DNA of 64,000 nucleotides from Macrostomum hystrix (lineage: Eukaryota; Platyhelminthes; Macrostomidae): assembly GCA_950097015.1 (NCBI GenBank), contig CATNEN010000015.1, positions 1,533,501 through 1,597,500 on the forward strand. Direction: 5' to 3'. The notes beneath the pieces were generated by a model. It was not told the origin of the DNA, did not search any database, and worked only from the letters and a program-made list of their open reading frames with translations. Shown here piece after piece: positions 33,830 through 45,300 of the stretch (its first letter is position 1; the number at the start of each line of letters is the position of its first letter). The translations under genes and the position numbers were made by a program.

Positions 33830-34326
33830 TACGAGCGGTCAGGAATGTTTGGTAATCACATGTCTCGCTAATCACAGCGACGGTAATGCTTGGATCCTCG
33901 TCCACCAGAGCCCTGACAGCAGCGATGTTGGCTTCGGTCACAGCTGTGCTGGGTCGTCGTTCAAGGAGTTCCGTCCGGCGTTGATGGACTCTATCCACCT
34001 GGGGACCGTGCGATAGGAAGGGGCTTGGTCCCCGACTACCTGGACCAGGTCTGCATGGATTTTGACCGCGCTTTCTCCGAGTCGTGAGCGCATGAAAACG
34101 TAGAATCGCCACTGGTCTGGTTGCACGGGCTCCATTTTTGACAGAGTGTAAAACACCACCTTGCGTTGGCCACGCGCAAGTGTAGCACATTCGAGTGAAG
34201 AAAGTCATACTCTATGGTTAAAACCAATATATGTCTGCGATTTCGTACAAAAAATTTTAACGCTTTGTGATGTGTACTTTTGGAGATATTGGGTCAGTTG
34301 CCAAAACTTTTTGAATGCCCCTCGTA
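33830..34326 (-). pseudogene. Truncated, frameshifted mariner-type transposase fragment
   Basis: Minus strand: the 5' end at 34326 reads TACGAGGGGCATTCAAAAAG, typical of a mariner inverted-repeat end with its TA. The N-terminal DNA-binding region of a transposase follows (RLGESAVKIHADLVQVVGDQ, then SYRTVPRWIESINAGRNSL). A frame change leads into VTEANIAAVRALVDEDPSI and ISETCD. The catalytic DDD region and the other inverted repeat are absent. Inactive remnant. Confidence 0.85.
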
Positions 34327-34560
34327 GTGGTCAGGGGGTTCGATTCTCGACTCCACTGTAACAATCTGTGTCCTTTAGCATGACACTTAACTCTGCATTG
34401 CTTCAGTTCACCCAGCTGTTAAATAGGTACCAGGTGGGGCGTCCCCCAGTCCATGGACTGAACATCCGTACGCAGCCTTCCGATGCGCCACGCTATAGCA
34501 GCGGCTGTTCTGTCGGCTGCACACCTGGCTCAATTATATATTATTATTGTAGGCTGCACG
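34327..34560 (+). mobile_element. SINE with a conserved central domain, 5' truncated
   Basis: Begins at the mariner edge with a B-box-like GGTTCGATTC (34338-34347). It continues with tgacacttaactctgcattg, ttcacccagctgtt and aataggtacc, a central block like that shared by SINE families of many marine invertebrates. It ends in a ttattattgta tail. No A box is left. Different family from the SINE at 32012. Confidence 0.6.
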
Positions 34561-35324
34561 AGTCGTTAGAGGGTCGTCCAGGGGGTCTAGACGCATTCAC
34601 ACTAGTATAGCGAAATGCAGATTCCTGTAGTTCAAACCGAAATCTAAATCAGCTTTGAATACGAAAATACGAAACAATATCAGCACGCAGTGATTTATTT
34701 ACCTTGTGCACACGAGTTCTCAACTATAATAAGGCACTTATTTATCAATCTTGAAGTCCTCTTTATTTCTGGCTTGAGTTGCAGCAATCAATTAATTTAA
34801 TCAGAACAGGGACAATTTTTTTTTAACAATTGAAAAAAATCTTTTAGGCGCGATTAAACAATAGCTGGTTCATAAACAAAAGAAAATAATTTGCTATCAC
34901 ATTGTTAGTTGGACAAGATAACCTAGTAATTGTTGGATAAGGTCTAGAATCCTGTAATTTTCACCTATTTTAGAAATCAATCTGTCTTTTTAGTAGTTTT
35001 TGCAGCTAAAGCCGATCTTGTCAAACCAGCCTGCGCTTCTTAGCTAAGGAATGTTTTATTGTTTAGCGTGACACAAATTACGGTATTTTCACCCGAAATC
35101 CATTGGGTGCAGAGACATCTGCATTGGGTGCAGTGGGGATCTGGAACAAGGGGAACCTGTCAACCGGGGGAAGCGGAAGAAAAAATAAATTTCAGTCGGT
35201 TTTTTTAACAAAAAAAACTAGAAAAAAATAATTTATAGCCAGGAAATCACAGCGGGGCCATTCTGTGTCCCTTTATCTTACAGTACGAGTCTCAGTCAAA
35301 TTTCTGCAGCTCTTTCACCAGCGC
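34561..35324. other. Spacer and 3' UTR of the mucin gene
   Basis: AT-rich, no gene seen. It contains the candidate minus-strand poly(A) signal at 35060-35055. Confidence 0.4.
35055..35060 (-). terminator. Candidate poly(A) signal for the mucin gene
   Basis: Minus-strand AATAAA about 265 bases after the mucin stop codon (35327-35325). Confidence 0.45.
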
Positions 35325-38300
35325 TCACTTGCAGCTGCGGCAGCCGCAGGCCTGGATCACCTGGTACTTGAAGGTCCTGGTGGCTCCACCAGCTGAAATG
35401 CGAGTTCGGAGAAACGCGATGATGAATGACCGGCTTGAACTACAAGGCTAAGCCAGAACTAAACTAAACTAAGATCATCACTCACGGCAAGACAGCAGGG
35501 TCTCCATGGTGACGGTGGCGGTCGGTTGGCAGCAGGCGCACTGACTGACCAGCATGCCGGTGGTCTCGCTGACGTAGGCGCCGCTGGAACAGCCACCGGC
35601 GCAGGCGGTCAGAGCAATTGCCTTGGCGGACACGCAGTCGCCCAGTCGGAGCTGCTTGGCTTCCGTGGCCACCGGCTTGCAACTTGAAGGCGCCTCGGTG
35701 GTTGTAGCGTTAGTAGTGGTCGTGGCAGCCAGGGTTGTTGTGGTGACGGCGGCGGTTTTGGTTGTGGTCGTGGCCGGTGTGGTCGTAGTGGTGGTCGTGC
35801 AGGTCTCGATCATCTCACAGACAACGTTGCCGGCAGCCAGGTTGCGCACAGCGTAGCCAGCCGGACAGGCGTAGCTGCAGTGGACGAAACCGGAGCGGAT
35901 ACACCTGGAGCCGACGTCGGTGATGTTACGCATGGACTCGGAGCCGCACGGCAGGCGGCAGAGGTGCAGAGTGCACATCGGCACGGTGGTGGTGGTAACG
36001 GCGGTGGTAGTTGTCGTGACTGGAGCAGTGGTAGTTGTCACCGGCTCGCAGTAGCAGCAGACATTGCCCTTCGGCGCCGGAGCCCTTCCGTTGGCGCAGG
36101 TGGCCGGGCAGGCGGTGACCTTCTCCACCAGCTTGGTATCGCCGGACGAGGTGCGCTGGCACTCGAGCGCCTTGCACGGGCCGTCGGACCACACGGAGTC
36201 GAGCGGGTGTTTCACACCGTTGTACTCGCAGTACTTGATTGGGACGCACTCGCAGCACTTGCCATCAGCCGGGTCGTCGTTCTTCATCACGTAGCCAGCC
36301 GGGCAGGAGGACAGGTGGCAGCCGGACTCCTTGCAGACGGCGCCCTTATCCTCTGTGCACTGGCAGATACGGCACTTGTCGCGCCAGGTCTTGCCGACCG
36401 GGTACTTCTCGCCGTCCTGCACGCACGGGCAGGTTGGCACGCACTTGCCTGTAGACTCGTCCATGTACATTCCTCTGGGACAGGCGCAACCAGGCTTGCA
36501 TGTTGCTAGGCAGGCGTCAGACATCTTGCGGTGCTTGCAGGTCTTGTGGCAGTCCTTGCACGGTGTCCACTCCATGCCGCCCGCTGAATGAGGGACAGTT
36601 GATTATTTTTTAGGTAAGATGTTCAGGTTTACTATTTACACTCATGTAAGGACCATTGGTACGATAATCTAGAAGTTATCTAAGCAACCAAGGCACCATG
36701 TGAGAATTCCCAGCTCAACTCACTGCAGTTGGAGCATCCCTCGCGCTCCGTGTTCACTTCGCGCACCAAGCCGCCGGCTGTGCACATGACGTCGGTGCAG
36801 TTCTTCTCGCTTGGAATCTTCTCGCCAATCTGTTAAAATTTATTTTCATGGTGAAAGTTCGAGTAAGCCGAGTCTTCTTCGTTTTAAGAGGCTGGAAAAA
36901 GTCGAGAACTTACCTTCAGCACACGGCTCTGAACGCTGTAGTAGCATGGGCACTCGGTGCGCGGGATGCACTTGCCGCTGCTGAGCACCATGCCCTCAGG
37001 ACAGGTGCAGCCCGGCATGCAGGCGGCGCCAGTCGGGCACTCAGTCTTGTCGCATGTCTTCACGCAAGTGCAGTTGGTTGGCACCATTGGCGACTTGCAC
37101 TCCGGTGGGCAGCCGTACACGCGGATGTTCAGTCCGGCAGCCAAGTCGGATCTAATGCGCTGGATGTTAACGCGAACTGCGAGCACATCGATGAGGTCCG
37201 CCTTCAGCAAGGCTAGCCGCACTCGCTGGTATTCGCCGAACTTGTCGCCCATGTTCCACAACCGAATGGCTCCCTTGGCATCCTTGACCGGGTTGAAGGC
37301 TCGGTTGTCGGAGCTAACATCAACGGACACTGAGCGAATGTTGTACGGGCTGATGTCGATGTGTGACAGCTGGACAATATCTCTGAACCGCACGCTGAAT
37401 GATGGGCTCGCATCGCTAGAAGACGATCGCCAGCCTGTTGAAGCAGGTGTCGCGTTGTCCACAGATCTGCCATCTTCAGTTGACGAAGCATCGAAGCGCA
37501 GGAAGAAGCCGCTCGAAACGTCGCTGACAACCTTGTCGCACACTGGAGGCGGCGTAGGAGCCAGGGTTGTGGTGATCAGCTCGGTTGTGGTTGTTACTGG
37601 CAATGTTGTTGTAGTCACAATCTTGGTGGTGGTTGTGATGGGAACTGTGGTGGTCGGCCTTGGCGATGTGCAAACGCCTGCTCGGCAGTTGCTCCAGATC
37701 TTGCCTCCCTTCATTGAGTCCCATCGACACTGGCACTCTCTGCAGTCGCCCATGTCGCACCATTCGTCCAGACGGATGTCAGTGATGGTTCCGTTTCTAA
37801 ATTTGCACTGGCAGGCCCTCAGACATGTGTCCGAGCTTGGGTACTTGACACAGTAGCCCTTCATGTTGTTTCGATATCCGGCTGGGCAGATTGATGAACC
37901 ACACTTTGACAGAATATTCTGGCACAGAGTGCTCGGGTTCTCTGGCTCTGAGAAGGTCAGAGATCTCATCTCATCGCATGTGACCTCCTTCAGGCAGTTG
38001 CTTGGAATTGGTGACTTGCAGTCAATTGGCGGTGTTGTGGTGCAGCCAGTTGTGTCCTTCACGCAGAACCGATCAACCTTGGAGTAGCCATCCGGGCAGC
38101 AGGTCACAGTCTTAGCAATGCACTCGAACTGCTCCGCGATCGAACCCTTGAAGTCAGTCAGCTGAACTGAGGCAGTGCCGCCTGGGGCTCGTAATTGAGC
38201 GTTTTTACCGCAGCCAAGATCCAGCAGACAGGTTTCTTTGCATGCTGAAGCGCTCGTTGTAGTTGTGGCTGCAGTTGTTGTAGTGGTTGTTGTTGTGGAC

Positions 38301-39304
38301 GTAGTTGTTGGCGTCGGTGTTGTTGTTGTAGTGGTTGGCTCGGGTGTTGTTGTTGTTGTCGGAGGCAGAGTTGTTGTCGTCGTTGGTGCAGGCGTGGTGG
38401 TAGTTGTTAGTTCTGGTGTTGTTGTTGTTGTCGGAACTGGTGTCGTAGTTGTTGTTGTTGCTGTAGTAGTAGTTGTTGTTGCGGGTGTTGTTGTCGTTGT
38501 TGGTGCAGGCGTGGTGGTGGTTGTTGTTGTTGGTGTTGTTGTTGTCGTTGTTGGTGCAGCCGTGGTGGTGGTTGTTGTTGTTGGTGTTGTTGTTGTCGTT
38601 GTTGGTGCAGGCGTGGTGGTGGTTGTTGTTGTTGGTGTTGTTGTTGTCGTTGTTGGTGCAGCCGTGGTGGTGGTTGTTGGTGTTGTTGTTGTCGTTGTTG
38701 GTGCAGGCGTGGTGGTGGTTGTTGTTATTTGCGGCGTTGTTGTTGTTGTTGAAACTTTAGGCGTGGATGTCTTGTCCTTAAGCATTTCAGTTACTGTAGT
38801 GATTGGAGTCGTTGCCGTCGTAACTGGTGTTGTGGTTGTTGTCGTTGGCTTGGGTGTTGTAGTAGTAGTTGTTGCTGCAGTAGTTGTTGGAGCCGGAGTA
38901 GTGGTTGTGGTTGTCGTCGTCGGCTTGGGTGTCGTGGTTGTTGTTGTAGTTGGTGCTAGTGTTGTTGTTGTTGCAGGAGCAGCTGTTGTTGTGAACCGCG
39001 GAATTGACGGTGGTGTAAATGGAGGCCTTTGCGTTACGGTTGAAGTTCCAGCGGTGTTTGTGTTGATTCCTGACAGTTTGCAGACCTTTAGGCTAATTGT
39101 CACAGTGACATCAGATGAAGTTGTATAGCTAAGGTTTGTGAACCTGATCTTCGTGATCTTGGCTCTTGGTGAAACTTCGAAAGTAAGTCCAGAAGAAATA
39201 GTTCCCTTCGGCTTGCCGACTTCATTAATTGGAGTCCAAGCAGTCTCGCCAGCATACGTATACTCGGCAACAACTGAGCCGGCCACGGACAAATCAACTC
39301 GAAC
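35325..39304 (-). CDS. Mucin C-terminus: last modules, VWC/TIL repeats, cystine-knot-like tail
   Basis: Exons 24-27, residues ~6794-8013. Exon 24 has the end of a module, a long Thr tract (APTTTTTTPTTTTT), a Cys-rich segment, another discoidin-like module (WRSSSSDASPSFSVRFRD to NIRVYGCP) and a TIL. Exon 25 is a short VWC-type loop. Exon 26 has TIL and VWC units, then Thr linkers, then a Cys-rich stretch including ALTACAGGCSSGAYVS. The final exon ends VIQACGCRSCK-stop, the CxCxxC ending typical of C-terminal cystine knots that dimerise mucins. Confidence 0.9.
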
Positions 39305-42300
39305 CTGAAAGTTTTGAGAAATAGTGCTTAGATAATCAGGAATCGTCATTAGTAAAATAAAATGACTGTGTTGAAAGCTGAATACCCACCTGTGCCAGCT
39401 TAAGCCAGCTGTACATGCGGTCGGTCAGAATCTCAATGCTTGGAGACTTAACAGAAGATGGAATAGTCCACTTGTTTCCTGAGAACGATCCTCCATTGAC
39501 AGTGATGGCTGTCGCTGGGATGTACTGAATGTTATTTACAGCCTCCTCGAGAGTGTCACAGTCAATAACTGCTGTAGTCGTCACTGCCGCCTTTGTAGTT
39601 GTAGTTGTAGTTGTAGTTGTTGTTGGCTTCGGAGTTGTGGTAGCGGTAGTTGTGGTTGTGGTTGTCGGCTTTGGTGTCGTGGTGGTGGTTGTGGTGGTTG
39701 TCGGCTTTGGTGTCGTGGTGGTGGTTGTGGTGGTTGTCGGCTTTGGTGTCGTGGTGGTGGTTGTGGTGGTTGTCGGCTTTGGTGTCGTGGTGGTGGTTGT
39801 GGTGGTTGTCGGCTTTGGTGTCGTGGTTGTGGTTGGTGCAGGCGTGGTTGTTGTGGTTGTGGTTGGTGCAGGCGTGGTTGTAGTTGTTTTTGGCGCCGGC
39901 GCAGTAGTCGTTGTTGGCGCCACTGTGGTTGTTTTGATAGCGGCTGTTGTCGTCGGCTCTGGGACACAAAGGAATACTTCCAAGTGCACCTTAAAGTGTG
40001 TCTGTGTGACGTCCTTCGGCTCCTTCAGCAGAACCTTCAAAGACATGATTCGCGATGCTGACGGAATGTAGATGTCCTCATTGCCATTGATTCCAGCTGT
40101 TGTGGACTCAGGGAATCTGGTGTAAGACTTCTCCTTGTTGTACTGAACCATCAGGTAGGCTGTCTTGGCATTACCAACCAATCTGATCTTCTGAACGATC
40201 GGGGCGGAAGAGAGTAATGGGCTCTGCATCAGATCAACTGTGATCTCTGGATGGCTCGCGTTGGCAGCTGGCACGACCGCCTTCCAACCTCCTCTGTTTG
40301 GTCTGACGCTGGCAGCATCGAAAGCCTCGGACACTGGGCGAACTCGGATAGCACTGTCCGGGACGACTGATGGCTGTCCCATAACCTCCTGCATCGTGGA
40401 TCCCAGAGGGCAGACAGATGGTGCCGCGGTTGTCGTTGTTGACGGCTTCGGTGTTGTTGTAGTTGTTGTTGTGGCAGTTGTAGTTGTTGTTGTCGGCTTC
40501 GGTGTTGTTGTAGTTGTTGTTGTCGCCGTGGTAGTTGTTGTCGTCGGCTTTGGCGTTGTAGTTGTGGTTGTAGTTGTTGTCGGCTTTGGCGTTGTAGTTG
40601 TTGTGGTAGTTGTGGTTGTTGTCGGCTTTGGTGTAGTGGTGGTGGTTGTGGTGGTTGTCGGCTTTGGTGTCGTGGTGGTGGTTGTGGTGGTCGTCGGCTT
40701 TGGTGTCGTGGTGGTGGTCGTGGTGGTTGTCGGCTTTGGTGTCGTGGTTGTGGTTGGTGCAGGCGTGGTTGTTGTGGTTGTGGTTGGTGCAGGCGTGGTT
40801 GTAGTTGTTGTTGGCGCCGGCGCAGTAGTCGTTGTTGGCGCGACTGTGGTTGTTTTGATAGCGGCTGTTGTCGTCGGCTCTGGGACACAAAGGAATACTT
40901 CCAAGTGCACCTTAAAGTGTGTCTGTGTGACGTCCTTCGGCTCCTTCAGCAGAACCTTCAAAGACATGATTCGCGATGCTGACGGAATGTAGATGTCCTC
41001 ATTGCCATTGATTCCAGCTGTTGTGGACTCAGGGAATCTGGTGTAAGACTTCTCCTTGTTGTACTGAACCATCAGGTAGGCTGTCTTGGCATTACCAACC
41101 AATCTGATCTTCTGAACGATCGGGGCGGAAGAGAGTAATGGGCTCTGCATCAGATCAACTGTGATCTCTGGATGGCTCGCGTTGGCAGCTGGCACGACCG
41201 CCTTCCAACCTCCTCTGTTTGGTCTGACGCTGGCAGCATCGAAAGCCTCGGACACTGGGCGAACTCGGATGGCACTGTCCGGGACGACTGATGGCTGTCC
41301 CATAACCTCCTGCATCGTGGATCCCAGAGGGCAGACAGATGGTGCCGCGGTTGTCGTTGTTGTCGGCTTCGGTGTTGTTGTAGTTGTTGTTGTCGCCGTG
41401 GTAGTTGTTGTCGTCGGCTTTGGCGTTGTAGTTGTTGTTGTCGCCGTGGTAGTTGTTGTCGTCGGCTTTGGCGTTGTAGTTGTGGTTGTAGTTGTTGTCG
41501 GCTTTGGCGTTGTAGTTGTTGTGGTAGTTGTGGTTGTTGTCGGCTTTGGTGTAGTGGTGGTGGTTGTGGTGGTCGTCGGCTTTGGTGTCGTGGTGGTGGT
41601 TGTGGTGGTTGTCGGCTTTGGTGTCGTGGTGGTGGTTGTGGTGGTTGTCGGCTTTGGTGTCGTGGTGGTGGTTGTGGTGGTTGTCGGCTTTGGTGTCGTG
41701 GTGGTGGTTGTGGTGGTTGTCGGCTTTGGTGTCGTAGTTGTGGTTGTAGTTGTTGTCGGCTTTGGTGTAGTGGTCGTTTCTGGCGCCTTAGTTGTTGTGG
41801 AAGTGAGCTTTGTTGTCGTCGGAGTCGGTGTTGTTGTTGTCGATGGTGTTGTTGTGGTTGTTGTTGTAGTAGTTGTTGTAATGACTTCATCAAAGAAACA
41901 TCCGTGCACGTACAACTTAAACCTGAAGTGTGTATCATCTGGGATTGTTGTAACCAACGGTACAATCTTGATTGCCGACATTCTGGATGCTGGCATGATA
42001 AAGACATCTTCGTTTCCGTGGATTCTCTTTGATCCTGTCTCAGGATAAACCGTGAACTCTCCGTCCTTCGAGTATCTGATCTTCAACTCTGCGAATTTGA
42101 CGTTACCGAAGATTTTCAGCTGAAAAAAAGATAATCAATGAAGCTAGCATTTTATTGAACAATATAACATGAAAGCAACTACTTCAAAGCGTCATTTTCG
42201 TTAGAAATAATGCTTACACTTCTGACAATTGGCTGATGACGCTTGCCATTGTCGGTCAGATCAACTAGCAGGTACGACTTCGGCTGATCTGCAGTTGCCT

Positions 42301-45300
42301 TTGCAACCTTCCAACCGTCTTTGGTTGGTCGGACATTTGACGGCTGGCTCAGAGTGTCCGGTTGGCCCATAATGGCTGTGTCAGGGACGTACTCAGGGAA
42401 AGAAAGGCCTTCCATGTATTTAGCTCCACTTGGGCAGGCTAAAATGAGTGCAAGTGTTTAGCTTAATACTTATTGTATACAAAAAGGTTTACTCTGCCAT
42501 AGAAATAAGTCCATCTAAAACTTTCTTACCGTACTTAGGTGTCGTGATCACTTCAGTTGTGGTTGTTGTTGGAATCGTTGTTGTTGTTGTTGGAATCGGT
42601 GTTTTTGTTGTCGTGGTGGTCGTAGTTGATGTAGTTGAAACTCTCTTAAAGCAACCGATCAGCGAGACTGTGAACTTATATTCAGAATCAGTCGGATTAA
42701 CCGTTGAGATGGGCTGGATGCGGAGCTTCGATACCGTCGTGTACTTCGGGAGTTTCAGCGGTGTGTCAGCTGCCACAGGTGTTGACTTGCTCGGATAGTA
42801 GGTGAACTCTTTCGATCCCTCAGGCATGTAGGAGATCAGGTACTTCTCAACGTTTCCTGATACGCGAACGGTTTCTACAACTACCGGCTTGTTGGCGCCA
42901 ACATTGGTAAGGTCAATGGACACATATGGCTCAGAGGTCTTCTTCAGCACAACACCCGAACCAGAAGTACGAACGTCGTTCACTTTAACACCAGAAGTTG
43001 GTGGCGAAATTTCAATGCTCTCTGCGTGAACCATGGTTACATCGTTCATTCCGTCAGTCCATGGACAATACTGAGTAGTTGTTGGTGGCGGTGTTGTGGT
43101 TGTGGTCGTCTTTGTTGTTGCTGTTGTTGCAGTTGTCGTTCTTGTTGTTGCTGTTGTTGTTGCTGCTGTTGTTGGTGTTGTTGTAACTGGCTTGAAACAG
43201 CCAATGACACTGATTGAAAGCTTGTACGTTGCATCAGATGGCACCTTGGTTGACTCAGGTGCGATTCGGAGGCTGCTAATGCTGACGTACTTTGGTAGTT
43301 CAATATCCTTATCGGTTGACAGTGTCCTTGACTTCTCTGGGTAGAATGTGTACTCGGTGGAATCAGCAGGTATGTAGGAAATCAGCACGTCCTTAACATT
43401 TCCAGTGATTCGGATTGACTTCACAACCACAGGCTTACTTCGCTTTTCGTTGGTCAAGTCGATTGTAATGTAAGGCGCACCAGACTTTCGAAGCTCGATT
43501 CCTGCGCCGCCAGTGCGAACGTCGTCAATTTTCACGGTTGACGATGGTGGCGAAATCGAAATGCTGCCTGAGTGGATGGCGGTGACGTCCTTCATGCCAT
43601 CGTTCCATGGGCAGTATGCTGGTGTCGACGTTGGTGGCGTGGTTGTTGACGGTGTTGTTGTTGTAGTTGGCACAACAGTTGTTGTGGCTTTTGTTGTTGT
43701 TGTTGCTGTCGTTGTCTTGGGAGTGGAAACTTGCTTGAAGCAGCCAATGACACTGACAGACATCTTGTACTTGGTATCTTCCGGAATCTTGGTTGTGACA
43801 GGATTGATTCTCAGATACTTGACGCTCACGTGCTCTGGCAGCTCAATATCAGCGCTAGTTTGCACCACCTTTGACTTAGAAGGATAGTAGGTATATTCTG
43901 TAGATCCTTCCTGGATGAAGGACACTAGCACAGTCTGAACATTGCCAGTCACTCTTAGAGACTTGATGACAACAGCTTTGTTTAGACGACCGTTTGTCAG
44001 ATCAATTACAACATATGGAGAGTCTGCCTTCAGCATCTCGATTCCTGTCGAAGTTGGCCTTAGATCATCGGGTTTGATTGATGAGGAGGACGGGTACACA
44101 TTGATGCTTCCAGTGTGAATAGCCGTAAAGTCCTTCATTCCGTCGTTCCATGGACAGTATGCTGCCGTCGTTGTTGTTGCTGGAGGCGTTGTTGTTGTTG
44201 TTGTAGTTGTTGTTGGGGCCGTCGATGTATTAGCCTTGATAATTTCTGTTACTTTTGTAGTTGACGTTGTTGTGGTTGTTGGAGCCTTTGTTGTTGTCGT
44301 TGTTGTTGTCGGTGGTGGTGTTGTTGTGGTGGTGGTGGTTGTTGGAGCCTTTGTTGTTGTGGTGGTAGTTGTTGGAGCCTTTGTTGTTGTTGTGGTGGTG
44401 GTTGTTGGAGCCTTTGTTGTTGTTGTAGTTGTTGTCGGTGGTGGTGTTGTTGTTGTTGTTGTTGGAGCCTTTGTTGTTGTCGTTGTGGTAGTTGTTGGAG
44501 CCTTTGTTGTTGTTGTGGTAGTGGTTGTTGGAGCCTTTGTTGTTGTTGTGGTAGTGGTTGTTGGAGCCTTTGTTGTTGTTGTGGTAGTGGTTGTTGGAGC
44601 CTTTGTTGTTGTTGTTGTGGTAGTTGTTGGAGCCTTTGTTGTGGTTGTTGTGGTGGTTGTTGGAGCCTTTGTTGTTGTCGTCGTTGTTGTTGCTGGTGGT
44701 GCTGTTGTTGTTGTTGTCGTTGGGGCCTTTGTTGTTGTCGTTGGAGCCTTTGTTGTTGTTGTGGTAGTTGTTGGAGCCTTTGTTGTGGTTGTTGTGGTGG
44801 TCGTTGGAGCCTTTGTTGTTGTTGTTGTTGTTGTTGTCGTCGATACCTGCTTGAAGCACCCAATCACGCTGATCGAAAGTTTGTAAGTGACATCACTTGG
44901 CACCTTTGTTTCCTCCGGAACAATTCTCAGACTGCTAATGCTTACATACTTAGGCAGCTCAATGTCCTTATCAGCGGGTAACACTTCGGACTTCGATGGA
45001 TAGAATGTGTACTCTCTGGATCCGGACAGAATATAAGAAATGAGCACACTCTTAACGTTACCGGTGATGCGGATCGTCTGGACCACAACCGGCTTGTTAA
45101 GTCCGCCATTAGTCAAGTCCACTGTGACGTACGGCACGCTGGATTTTTTCAGCTCAATTCCGGGACCGCCCGTTCGGACATCGTCAACCTTGACAGCGGA
45201 AGATGATGGAGACACGGAGATACTTCCTGAATGGATGGCAGTGAAGTCCTTCATGCCATCATTCCATGGACAGTAAGCTGGCGTTGTTGGTGCTGCAGTT

